The notes under the pieces are model-generated. The model ran no database searches, was not told where the DNA came from, and worked only from the letters and a program-made list of their open reading frames with translations. From a virus: a DNA stretch of 64,000 nt. The DNA is taken from the IMG/VR virus record IMGVR_UViG_3300023179_000062, positions 1 through 64,000 of that record; one strand, written 5' to 3'. The translations under genes were made by a program, and so were the position numbers. Below, in pieces: positions 31,030-38,393 of the stretch; within the stretch, counting starts at the first letter, position 1, and each line of letters begins with the position of its first letter.

Positions 31030-33279
31030 ATGAACACTGTTGACAGAACAATATCCAGCTTACCCTATGTAAAATCACTATTTGGGGATAATGAGATTCA
31101 AAAAATTAATGATAAATATAACATTTTTAATGGTCCCGGTGTAACAAAAGATAAACAGGTTCAACGACTATCCATTACTAATCAGTTTGATAATCAGATG
31201 GAATATACCACTAATGGCGGGCGTGTTCCTAATCTGTTCTATCATCAATTGATGAGCGGAATTAGTTCCGAAAACAAAAAGCGTCGTATAATTGATTTCA
31301 GAAGCATGTCCCAATACCCAAAAGTAGAAAATGCGGTGAGAGAAATATGTAACGAAATGTTTGAAAGGGATGATAAAGGGGAAACATTTAAATGCCGTCT
31401 CCGTGGAGATTACAATGATGAGGTTCGTTCCTTAATTGAGAAAGAATTCCAGAAATTTCTGAATATTTATAAATTCGAAGAAAAGGGGTGGCAATATGCT
31501 CGCGACTGGATTACAGAAGGTGAACTTTTCTTTGAAAATATTGTGTCGGCTAAACAGACTGAATTAGGTATTATAGGTACAACACGAATTGCCGCAGAAC
31601 GTATTGATCCTCTTTATTACGATCTTGATAATGAACTTATTGATTGTTTCATCATGAGAACTAAAGAACATGATGACTATCCGTATCAATGGGGTAAATT
31701 TACTGCACAAAGCTCAATTAGTTCTGGCAGACAACATCAACCGATGTTTTTAAATGACAAACAGATAACCTACATTAGTAATGATCAGTGGGAAACTACT
31801 GGTAAAAAATTCCGTATTCCTATTCTTGCACATGCACAAGGACCATATAGACAGTTGAGTCTTATCGAAGATGCAACTGTTATCTATATGTTAGTTCGCG
31901 CTCCTGAAAGATTGGTGTTTAATATTGATACAGGGAATCTTCCTGCCGCACAAGCAGAGAAATATATGAAACGAATGATGGCAAGTTTCTGGTCAAAGAA
32001 AACAGTTGGACAGGATGGTAGAATAGAAAACGTTTATGACCCACAGGGGATGTTAGAAAATTATTGGTTCCCTAAAGGACGTGATGGTTCAGGCTCCACA
32101 GTAGAAAGCGTTGGTGGTGGCAAACAATCCGCCGATAATCTTGACACATTGAACTATTTCGTTCAATGTTTATATACTGCATTACATGTACCTCTTGGTC
32201 GTTTAAATTCTGAAACAGCATTCAGTGATGGGGAAAACATCACTAGAGAAGAATTGCGTTTTGCAGAATTCATCATAACTATTCAGAAACTATGGGCAAG
32301 TGCTATTAAGAAAACTTTCATAGTTCATTTAAAACTTAGAGGTAGACAACTTCTGGAACAGGCGAAGAAATATAAAGTAAATGATATTAAAGTTCCTAAT
32401 AAGAACGATCCCAATGCTAAAGAAACATTGAAAGTTACAAATATTTTCAAAGATAATTTCAATAATAAATGTTGGGATTATTATGATATTTTATCGGAAA
32501 CTATAACAGATAAAATACAGGCTACTAAGAAATCGTTAGAGGAAGACCGCGAAAAATTATATGCTCGATCATTATTAATTAATGAAGAGTTGTTTGAGTT
32601 GGATACACAGTTAATCACTGAATCTGATAATTTGTTAGTTAATAAAATTGAAGATAGCAAAGCTCGTTTAATCACTGAGTCAGAAACATCAGCAAAAACT
32701 TTAGAATTCATAGATGGAAAAATTAAAGAAATCGAAGATGAAGGTGTAAGTTGGTGGGAACAATACGATATTCAGGAAGAGGATATTGATGTTAAAATGA
32801 ATGAACCTACACAGTTCTTCCAAATTAGAGAGCAACAAATTTTCCAACAAAAATTAGACAACTACACCAATATTGCATCACAAGATTTCATCAGTGCTAC
32901 CTTTGCACAGAAGATGTGGTTTGGTATGAGCGATGAAGAGATATTAGCTAATAGATCATTGATGCAAAAAGATGCAGCATTTAGATGGGAATTAGCACAG
33001 ATCGAAGCAAATGGTCCCGATTTCAGAGAAAAAGCACTACAGGAAATGGAAGACACTCTTGCAGGTGGAGACGATATGGGTGGATTAGATGGTGGAGGTG
33101 GTTTACCATCCGGTGGTGGCGGAGGCGGTCTTCCAACTGGTGGTGGTGGCGGAGACACTAGTTTACCAGCATTCGGAGCACCCCCTGAAGGTGATGTATC
33201 CCAAGGTGGAGAATCCTCGCCACAAGCAGATACAGGCGGAGAAAAAACAGCGGCCCCGCCGCCACCACCACCTAAGTAA
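31030..33279 (+). CDS. gp20: portal vertex protein gp20
   Basis: The 749-aa product matches T4-like gp20: RRIIDFRSMSQYPKVENAV near residue 78, the IDPLYYDL segment, the GNLPAAQAEKYMKRMM segment, and SETAFSDGENITREELRF in the C-terminal half. Twelve copies form the head portal through which DNA enters and leaves and on which the prohead is built. It is much longer than T4 gp20 (524 aa). The last 75 residues are an unusual Gly-rich then Pro-rich tail ending in seven prolines and a lysine, with no counterpart in T4. Confidence 0.9.
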   Translation: MNTVDRTISSLPYVKSLFGDNEIQKINDKYNIFNGPGVTKDKQVQRLSITNQFDNQMEYTTNGGRVPNLFYHQLMSGISSENKKRRIIDFRSMSQYPKVENAVREICNEMFERDDKGETFKCRLRGDYNDEVRSLIEKEFQKFLNIYKFEEKGWQYARDWITEGELFFENIVSAKQTELGIIGTTRIAAERIDPLYYDLDNELIDCFIMRTKEHDDYPYQWGKFTAQSSISSGRQHQPMFLNDKQITYISNDQWETTGKKFRIPILAHAQGPYRQLSLIEDATVIYMLVRAPERLVFNIDTGNLPAAQAEKYMKRMMASFWSKKTVGQDGRIENVYDPQGMLENYWFPKGRDGSGSTVESVGGGKQSADNLDTLNYFVQCLYTALHVPLGRLNSETAFSDGENITREELRFAEFIITIQKLWASAIKKTFIVHLKLRGRQLLEQAKKYKVNDIKVPNKNDPNAKETLKVTNIFKDNFNNKCWDYYDILSETITDKIQATKKSLEEDREKLYARSLLINEELFELDTQLITESDNLLVNKIEDSKARLITESETSAKTLEFIDGKIKEIEDEGVSWWEQYDIQEEDIDVKMNEPTQFFQIREQQIFQQKLDNYTNIASQDFISATFAQKMWFGMSDEEILANRSLMQKDAAFRWELAQIEANGPDFREKALQEMEDTLAGGDDMGGLDGGGGLPSGGGGGGLPTGGGGGDTSLPAFGAPPEGDVSQGGESSPQADTGGEKTAAPPPPPPK

Positions 33280-33285
33280 ATTATG

Positions 33286-33293
33286 AATAAATA
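33286..33293 (+). promoter_or_regulatory. late promoter for the gp13-like gene
   Basis: AATAAATA, 6 nt before the ATG at 33300. Confidence 0.8.
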
Positions 33294-33299
33294 GTAGTA

Positions 33300-35393
33300 A
33301 TGAATAATATAGTTCCAGATGGTTTTGGTAGTACTTTCCTAAGTCCGATAATTAATAATTATGCGGACTTAGTATATAGATGTAAGTCCTTGCTTGGATT
33401 TCCTATTCAAAATGATGAATTAACCGATGCCCAATGGGCGGTTATTATTGATGAGGCAATTGAAAATTATACAACTTGGGGCGGCGGTTCCAAGGAAGAG
33501 TATCTCATTTTCTGTGCAAACATGTATAAGCAAGGATGTGGTGTCAAGTTAGATGATCTAATCTCTGTAGGATGTAATAGTCAATATTGTAACGTCACAA
33601 CAGTTGTTTCTGCGGTTACTTCATTGGTTACAACTTATGATTTAATTGATACTAAATCTGCCTTTCTATCTGTTACTCCATTTTCTTATCCATCATTTGT
33701 AGATAATACAAATCCTTATAGCATTGCTTATAGTGGTGTAAGTGGTCAATACATGTACTTGTATTTCGATCCTAAGAATCCATGGAATGCTAACACAGTT
33801 TGTAACTTAGATTGTGTTCAGCTTAATCCAATCAATTCTCAGTGGTTTCAACTTAGTGGAAATCCGTCATTATCGGCATTGACTTTTGATTTTGTTAATG
33901 ATGCAACTCTATCACCGTTGGCATCAGCCGTTTCTGCGATTCCCGGTTATTCCTTAGACTCTATCCCGTTATCAGCAATGGGGAATCTATTATCAATTAT
34001 CCCTACATCTTATTATGATGTTGCATCATTCTATCCATCAAACATTCCATTTGGTCCTCCTTTAGAAGCATGTTTAGAAATTGGTGGGGGTAGTGGTTAC
34101 ATTTTCCCTAAATGTAATACTCGTCTCATAAATGCATGTTCGGCACTATCTTCCCAATACAATATTTCACCTGCATATGATTATGTGCTTGCAACTGAGA
34201 CTATTTCCGCTGTAACAGTTCAAACGAGTTCTGTTGATTTTCCTACCATATCTGCGTATTTCGATTTGTTCTGTAGCGATTGTAACTGTAACTGTGCAGC
34301 TATTTCATCAATTAATTGGTCAACTTCCGCAGTAGATTTCTTACTGTTCAGAAATGTTATCAGTGGTAGCGATGGTGTTATTTGGGATTTATCTGCTACT
34401 GACATCAGTAAAGCTACCCATGTTAAGCTTAATAATGTGCCTATCTGTGCGGGCGGTGATTCTATTCCTTTGAACTCTAATAACGGAATTTATAGTAATT
34501 TCACTCTATGTAATTCGGCCCTTAGTACTAATGGTAAGATGTACCTTGAAAGTGTTCAATTCTTAAAAGATTTCAAACCAGATACAAATGCCTTATATGA
34601 TACTCATTGCGGATGGAATAATAATGGATTCACTTTGAATTATTACATTAGTGCTAATTCCGACTGTATCCGTCATACTCCTGATAAAATTCCAGTTGAT
34701 ATTTCTTTTTATAAGAAAACCCAATCTACCGAAGTTGGTGAAGTTTCGTCATATTACAGCTATAATTATGATTACGGCCTTAATCGTAAACGTAAGATTT
34801 ATGGTGTTTTCAGTTTAGATAATGCCAACAACACCGGAAGTTATGGTGGTTATGGTTCTGATTTACTTTTCAATTTTGATTATGCGCTTCTAGCTTCTAC
34901 CTTCGGATACAATCTACAAGGATCAAGAATAACCGCTGGTGGTGGATATGATCTTGTCACATATCATTTAGCTCGTTCTTTCGTAGAACAGAGCAAGAAA
35001 ATGCTTCGTTATATTTCTTATCAATGGGATGAAAGAACTCAATATTTGAAAATGACTCCCGAACCTCCACTAAGTCAACAAAATGGTGGTACTTGTTGCA
35101 GTTCTAGTGTCATTGGTGCTTACAATAACCAATGTTATCTTATTGGTGTATATGTTGAAGCGCCTGTTCAAGAGTTACTTTCTACCTATTTCGTTAGAGA
35201 ATATACCCTTGCAAGAGCAAAACAAGTTATTGGAAATATTCGTTCCAAATATGGTGCTGTTACCCTTTATGGTGGTGCAACTTTGGATGGCGCAACCCTA
35301 GTTCAGGATGGTACTGGTCGCATTGAAACTCTTATGAAAGAATTAAGAAACGAATCGTATTATACCGCGCCCGCCAGTTTTTATATTCATTGA
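33300..35393 (+). CDS. gp13: neck protein gp13-like, with large insertion
   Basis: The ends look like T4-type gp13. The N-terminus has ADLVYRCKSLLGFPIQNDEL and then DEAIENYTTW, like the family's 'LG.P...E....Q..D.IDDA' opening. The C-terminus has the EYTLARAKQVIGNIRSKYG helix and an acidic helix before a short tail. T4-like gp13 is about 310 aa; this protein is 697 aa. The extra 380 residues between the halves are beta-rich with many Ser, Ala and Cys. gp13 with gp14 completes the head-tail neck. It follows the portal directly, which fits. Assignment is by pattern. Confidence 0.55.
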   Translation: MNNIVPDGFGSTFLSPIINNYADLVYRCKSLLGFPIQNDELTDAQWAVIIDEAIENYTTWGGGSKEEYLIFCANMYKQGCGVKLDDLISVGCNSQYCNVTTVVSAVTSLVTTYDLIDTKSAFLSVTPFSYPSFVDNTNPYSIAYSGVSGQYMYLYFDPKNPWNANTVCNLDCVQLNPINSQWFQLSGNPSLSALTFDFVNDATLSPLASAVSAIPGYSLDSIPLSAMGNLLSIIPTSYYDVASFYPSNIPFGPPLEACLEIGGGSGYIFPKCNTRLINACSALSSQYNISPAYDYVLATETISAVTVQTSSVDFPTISAYFDLFCSDCNCNCAAISSINWSTSAVDFLLFRNVISGSDGVIWDLSATDISKATHVKLNNVPICAGGDSIPLNSNNGIYSNFTLCNSALSTNGKMYLESVQFLKDFKPDTNALYDTHCGWNNNGFTLNYYISANSDCIRHTPDKIPVDISFYKKTQSTEVGEVSSYYSYNYDYGLNRKRKIYGVFSLDNANNTGSYGGYGSDLLFNFDYALLASTFGYNLQGSRITAGGGYDLVTYHLARSFVEQSKKMLRYISYQWDERTQYLKMTPEPPLSQQNGGTCCSSSVIGAYNNQCYLIGVYVEAPVQELLSTYFVREYTLARAKQVIGNIRSKYGAVTLYGGATLDGATLVQDGTGRIETLMKELRNESYYTAPASFYIH

Positions 35394-35447
35394 CCCCTCC
35401 TTCCTTTTTTATTGGACGTAGTAAATTATTATTTTTAATAATAAAAT
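35394..35447. other. short AT-rich gap, weak hairpin
   Basis: AATTATTATTTTTAATAATA can fold into a weak TTATTA/TAATAA stem. Nothing else is seen. Confidence 0.3.
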
Positions 35448-35455
35448 TATAAATA
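35448..35455 (+). promoter_or_regulatory. late promoter for the 99-aa basic gene
   Basis: TATAAATA, 5 nt before the ATG at 35461. Confidence 0.8.
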
Positions 35456-35460
35456 CACAT

Positions 35461-35760
35461 ATGACTCCAGAGTTTGATAAATTTATTCAAGAGATATTAA
35501 CAGAGGCTAAACGATGTCAAGGCCCATCTCTTCGCCAATTAAGTGATAAAGCAAGGTACCGTTTCATGGCATGTCGGGAAAATCCATACTCGCCGGGGTA
35601 CAAAAGAATTTATTGGGGACATAAGGATGGGTCATTTGATTATACAAAATGTTTACGAAATCCTAGACCGGGAACAAGTGCCTATGAAGAATGTAAGGAT
35701 ATACAACGTGCTCGGCTCAAAAGATTGAAAAGATTACGTAGATTAAAAAATAGAAAATAA
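35461..35760 (+). CDS. small basic packaged-protein candidate, 99 aa
   Basis: It begins MTPEFDKFIQEILTEAKR, a clear targeting peptide with predicted cut ILTE/A. The body has QLSDKARYRFMACRENPYSPGYKRIYWGHKDGS, and the tail is extremely basic (RLKRLKRLRRLKNRK). The pattern fits a DNA-binding internal head protein like T4 IPI-III in size and charge. Three Cys residues are present. No sequence family is recognised with certainty. Confidence 0.55.
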   Translation: MTPEFDKFIQEILTEAKRCQGPSLRQLSDKARYRFMACRENPYSPGYKRIYWGHKDGSFDYTKCLRNPRPGTSAYEECKDIQRARLKRLKRLRRLKNRK

Positions 35761-35763
35761 AAT

Positions 35764-35919
35764 ATGAATTTCTTAGAATTATTAATGTGTGAAGAGGATG
35801 ATGCCGGAATAATGGTTATGCCAGATATTAATCAATTTCATGATGATGCCATATATATTACAGATTTTAGTAAATCATTAAATCTCTACCAACCGGACGA
35901 TTGTACCATAGAATCCTAA
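35764..35919 (+). CDS. 51-aa acidic peptide with targeting-like start
   Basis: It begins MNFLELLMCEEDDAG and continues acidic throughout (PDINQFHDDAIYITDF), ending in CTIES. Its first 11 residues share the F-x-x-L-L-x-x-E pattern of the packaged proteins. It follows the 99-aa gene by 3 nt and has no promoter of its own. Its last 42 nt overlap the convergent PAS gene. Small size and overlap make it less certain. Confidence 0.4.
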   Translation: MNFLELLMCEEDDAGIMVMPDINQFHDDAIYITDFSKSLNLYQPDDCTIES

Positions 35920-36513
35920 AACCTTCCCGTCAATTGATTTATGGGCAACAGCGGTTGTTCTAACTCTGAATCTTTTTTTAGTATTATGGTTCATAACAGT
36001 GTATTCCGCTTCATATGGAATATCAAGCGCAATGCTCTCGTTCCATTGTTTCCATACATATGCACGATCATCGCCTAACACACCTGATAACCATCCACTA
36101 CCTAGACAGTCTTCAAAGGTAAGACCGAACATATCACATAATGCTTTATTAACCCATGTACATTCTCCATTTGGAGCACATTCGTATGCACCTGTGGTGA
36201 TTAAATTATTAGCAATCATTTTGGAGCGTAACTCTGCTAAAGACACTGCATCATTAATTCTATTAATTTGATCTTTTATAGATTTTCCTCCATTTTTAGA
36301 GAATTCATTTTTTAATGAATTTATAATAGGTAAAACTTCTTCGTTTAAGGTTTTACATATCGCTGCTTGCTCGTCCACATGATTTTTTGTAAAATCTAGT
36401 ATTTTCCGTATAGGTGTAATTATTAGTTTCCAGCCACCCCATAGAACACCTATTAAAGTGACAAGCCCCACTAAAATCTCTATTGCTGCTTGTAAAATTA
36501 ATAATGTTTCCAT
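35878..36513 (-). CDS. membrane-anchored PAS-domain protein
   Basis: The 211-aa product has one N-terminal hydrophobic segment (about residues 6-32, ILVGLVTLIGVLWGGWKLII), a helical linker (about 35-95), and a PAS fold at about 108-211 (ITTGAYECAPNGECTWVNKALCDMFG; LGDDRAYVWKQWNESI; FYGTIVRLVE). PAS domains sense ligands or redox state and pass the signal to an attached domain, but no kinase or cyclase domain follows, so it is a sensor without a visible output. It could be an anchored decoy or a lysis-timing sensor (inference). It has a late promoter and is not tagged for packaging. Confidence 0.75.
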   Translation of the reverse strand: METLLILQAAIEILVGLVTLIGVLWGGWKLIITPIRKILDFTKNHVDEQAAICKTLNEEVLPIINSLKNEFSKNGGKSIKDQINRINDAVSLAELRSKMIANNLITTGAYECAPNGECTWVNKALCDMFGLTFEDCLGSGWLSGVLGDDRAYVWKQWNESIALDIPYEAEYTVMNHNTKKRFRVRTTAVAHKSIDGKVLGFYGTIVRLVEI

Positions 36514-36521
36514 GTATAATT

Positions 36522-36529
36522 TATTTATA
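36522..36529 (-). promoter_or_regulatory. late promoter for the PAS gene
   Basis: TATAAATA, 8 nt before the ATG at 36513. Confidence 0.75.
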
Positions 36530-36549
36530 AATACACGATAAACATATGA

Positions 36550-36726
36550 TTATTCTTCGTATTTTTTAATTATGTTAGCAACCATTTCCAGAGTCTCTTT
36601 CAAAATATCTGCGTCCTGTAATGTTATAGTTAATGGACTTTTATTTAAAATATTTACTAAATGGCTCCAATGCGCAAGTAATTGATTTTTTGATATAGGC
36701 GTCGATGTATTAGGAAGATTATCCAT
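36550..36726 (-). CDS. small helical protein, 58 aa
   Basis: The frame is open to a TTG at 36738 inside the upstream gene, but the ATG at 36726, 4 nt after the upstream stop, is a better start. The product begins MDNLPNTSTPISKNQLLAHW and is a helical protein of mixed charge, ending KKYEE. It shares a message with the 104-aa gene. No family is recognised. Confidence 0.5.
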   Translation of the reverse strand: MDNLPNTSTPISKNQLLAHWSHLVNILNKSPLTITLQDADILKETLEMVANIIKKYEE

Positions 36727-36730
36727 GATA

Positions 36731-37045
36731 TTATTCAATATTTATTGTGCCTGTATCATCAATGCTATAATTTATAGTAGGTGTAAAATCTTCTGAAGAT
36801 ATTGCAGTAGGGTCCAGCATAGTTATAGCTTGTAACAATAGAGTAAAACGATTAAATGCTAGTTGACCATTTGTTCCCAACTCTTTTGCTATTTCTTGAG
36901 GTGTTACTCGATCATTTTTCCAAAATAATTCAAAGGCGGTTGTCGCTTTTTGAACTAACTCTGTTACAATAGAAGTATTTAATTGTTGCATAGTTTCCAA
37001 TGCTTCTTGTGCGGGTGTCAGTCTTGGAGGAGTGAATAGTATCAT
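36731..37045 (-). CDS. unknown virion-region protein, 104 aa
   Basis: It begins MILFTPPRLTPAQEALETMQ, then helices with ATTAFELFWKNDRVTPQEIAK and LLLQAITMLDP, and a short beta C-terminus. The TPQEIAKELG segment looks like a helix-turn-helix-like or capping motif, but this is weak. It lies just upstream of a late fibre cluster on the same strand and is probably a small structural accessory. It has its own late promoter. Confidence 0.45.
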   Translation of the reverse strand: MILFTPPRLTPAQEALETMQQLNTSIVTELVQKATTAFELFWKNDRVTPQEIAKELGTNGQLAFNRFTLLLQAITMLDPTAISSEDFTPTINYSIDDTGTINIE

Positions 37046-37050
37046 AATAA

Positions 37051-37058
37051 TATTTATT
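37051..37058 (-). promoter_or_regulatory. late promoter for the 104-aa/58-aa unit
   Basis: AATAAATA, 5 nt before the ATG at 37045. Confidence 0.75.
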
Positions 37059-37069
37059 GTATTAAATAA

Positions 37070-37957
37070 TTAATTACAAACCCAATTAGTCCCATTATAA
37101 AATACTGGAGTGATTATTGCTCCCCCACCCACCACCGCTACCAAATAAGAAGGAGCTAGAGCATCGGTAACAAAGGCGGTATCACCTCGAGTACCTGTAG
37201 GTAAGGTTTCTACAGTATAGCCTTTTAATCTGGCTGTGGAACTATATATTACGGGATAATTAAATGTGGTATTCCCCGTGGTTCCGTCGATTGATACACG
37301 AGAAGTATTGTTAGTTATTAATTGTAAATCTCTATAGTTTCCTCCTCCGCTTCCTGCCTGTGTACCCACTTGAAATATGTTGGATGTCCATGCTAACACG
37401 CCAGTCTCGTAGTTGGTACTTGATGTCCATGTATTATATATTCGCACTGTTTGAGCATTGGTGGTAGTTTGTCCCCTAATTTCTAATGTATTTGCAATAT
37501 ATCCAGACAACCCGGTACTAGATACCCCCCGCCAATGCAACACCCATGAATCCCATATCTGCACACCGCCACCATTGCCGGTGGTGACGCTGGGGTGTAC
37601 TAGTAATATGCCGTCTCCTAGTTGATCCCCGCCATTATCACCATATCCATAAACTGTACGAATAGCTGCCTTGCCTGTAGTATCTAAACTATAAATTGAA
37701 GTACCGGTGGTGTTTTTATAATCAACTATGTTGCCTGCAAAAGATGTAGGTGTAACTGATCCAAAAATAGTACCAGATGCATGCCATGAAGTAGGTGCTG
37801 CAACATTTCTAGGTTTAAAATAGAAATGAGGAGTGTTGGTGGTTGTGCTACCTCTGGTGTAAGGCAAACCTGTTAATAAACATGCAGGTGTATTTGCTCC
37901 ACTATCAAAATCATTGATAGGGAAAGTCGTAAAAGGTGTATGGAACAAATGAGTCAT
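37070..37957 (-). CDS. tail fibre-type protein, 295 aa
   Basis: Beta-rich Thr/Gly/Asn sequence with the shaft-like segment LQLITNNTSRVSIDGTTGN, which is common in fibre and receptor-binding proteins. The C-terminal tip has LPTGTRGDTAFVTDALAPSY and ends in FYNGTNWVCN, a tip type seen on many phage fibres. It should be exposed and host-specific. It starts with a TAATG overlap on the stop of the upstream 138-aa gene, so the two are translated from one message. Confidence 0.65.
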   Translation of the reverse strand: MTHLFHTPFTTFPINDFDSGANTPACLLTGLPYTRGSTTTNTPHFYFKPRNVAAPTSWHASGTIFGSVTPTSFAGNIVDYKNTTGTSIYSLDTTGKAAIRTVYGYGDNGGDQLGDGILLVHPSVTTGNGGGVQIWDSWVLHWRGVSSTGLSGYIANTLEIRGQTTTNAQTVRIYNTWTSSTNYETGVLAWTSNIFQVGTQAGSGGGNYRDLQLITNNTSRVSIDGTTGNTTFNYPVIYSSTARLKGYTVETLPTGTRGDTAFVTDALAPSYLVAVVGGGAIITPVFYNGTNWVCN

Positions 37958-38373
37958 TAGTATTTTCCGCCAATTATAGTTACATAGTATCCTGCTGCTA
38001 CTGTTGTCCCTATAGTTACATTTAATTTATAACCCGGTGGTAAAGCAAAATTTAATATAATCTCTTGGTTAGTTAATTGAGCAACTTCTGAATTAGTGGT
38101 TGCGGGTAATGTTATGTCTTCATATAAAATATTATTTGCGGCTGTTGCATTGGTGCCACCATTATTGATAAAAACACGCGCAACTGTTGCAACATTAGTT
38201 CCTGCTGCACGGAAACGAATTTTCTGAACATATCCCCCATTTGTTGCATCTGCTGTGAATGCTGTTAACACTGTTCCTGTTCCATCCTTTGCAGTGTTTG
38301 CTGTTGTGATTGCTGTTGTTCCCCATTGAATATCTGGAGATAATGTATAAATTGGATTGGTATTTGCAGCCAT
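37957..38373 (-). CDS. small virion/fibre accessory protein, 138 aa
   Basis: An all-beta protein (TLSPDIQWGTTAIT; VATVARVFINNGG; EVAQLTNQEIILNF; LNVTIGTTVAAGYYVTIIGGKY), like a single jelly-roll or Ig-like domain. Proteins of this pattern commonly sit next to phage fibre genes and may decorate the head or fibre. It is first in a two-gene unit with the 295-aa fibre gene. Confidence 0.55.
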   Translation of the reverse strand: MAANTNPIYTLSPDIQWGTTAITTANTAKDGTGTVLTAFTADATNGGYVQKIRFRAAGTNVATVARVFINNGGTNATAANNILYEDITLPATTNSEVAQLTNQEIILNFALPPGYKLNVTIGTTVAAGYYVTIIGGKY

Positions 38374-38383
38374 AGTATATTAC

Positions 38384-38391
38384 TATTTATC
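38384..38391 (-). promoter_or_regulatory. late promoter for the 138-aa/295-aa unit
   Basis: GATAAATA, 10 nt before the ATG at 38373. Confidence 0.6.
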
Positions 38392-38393
38392 TC

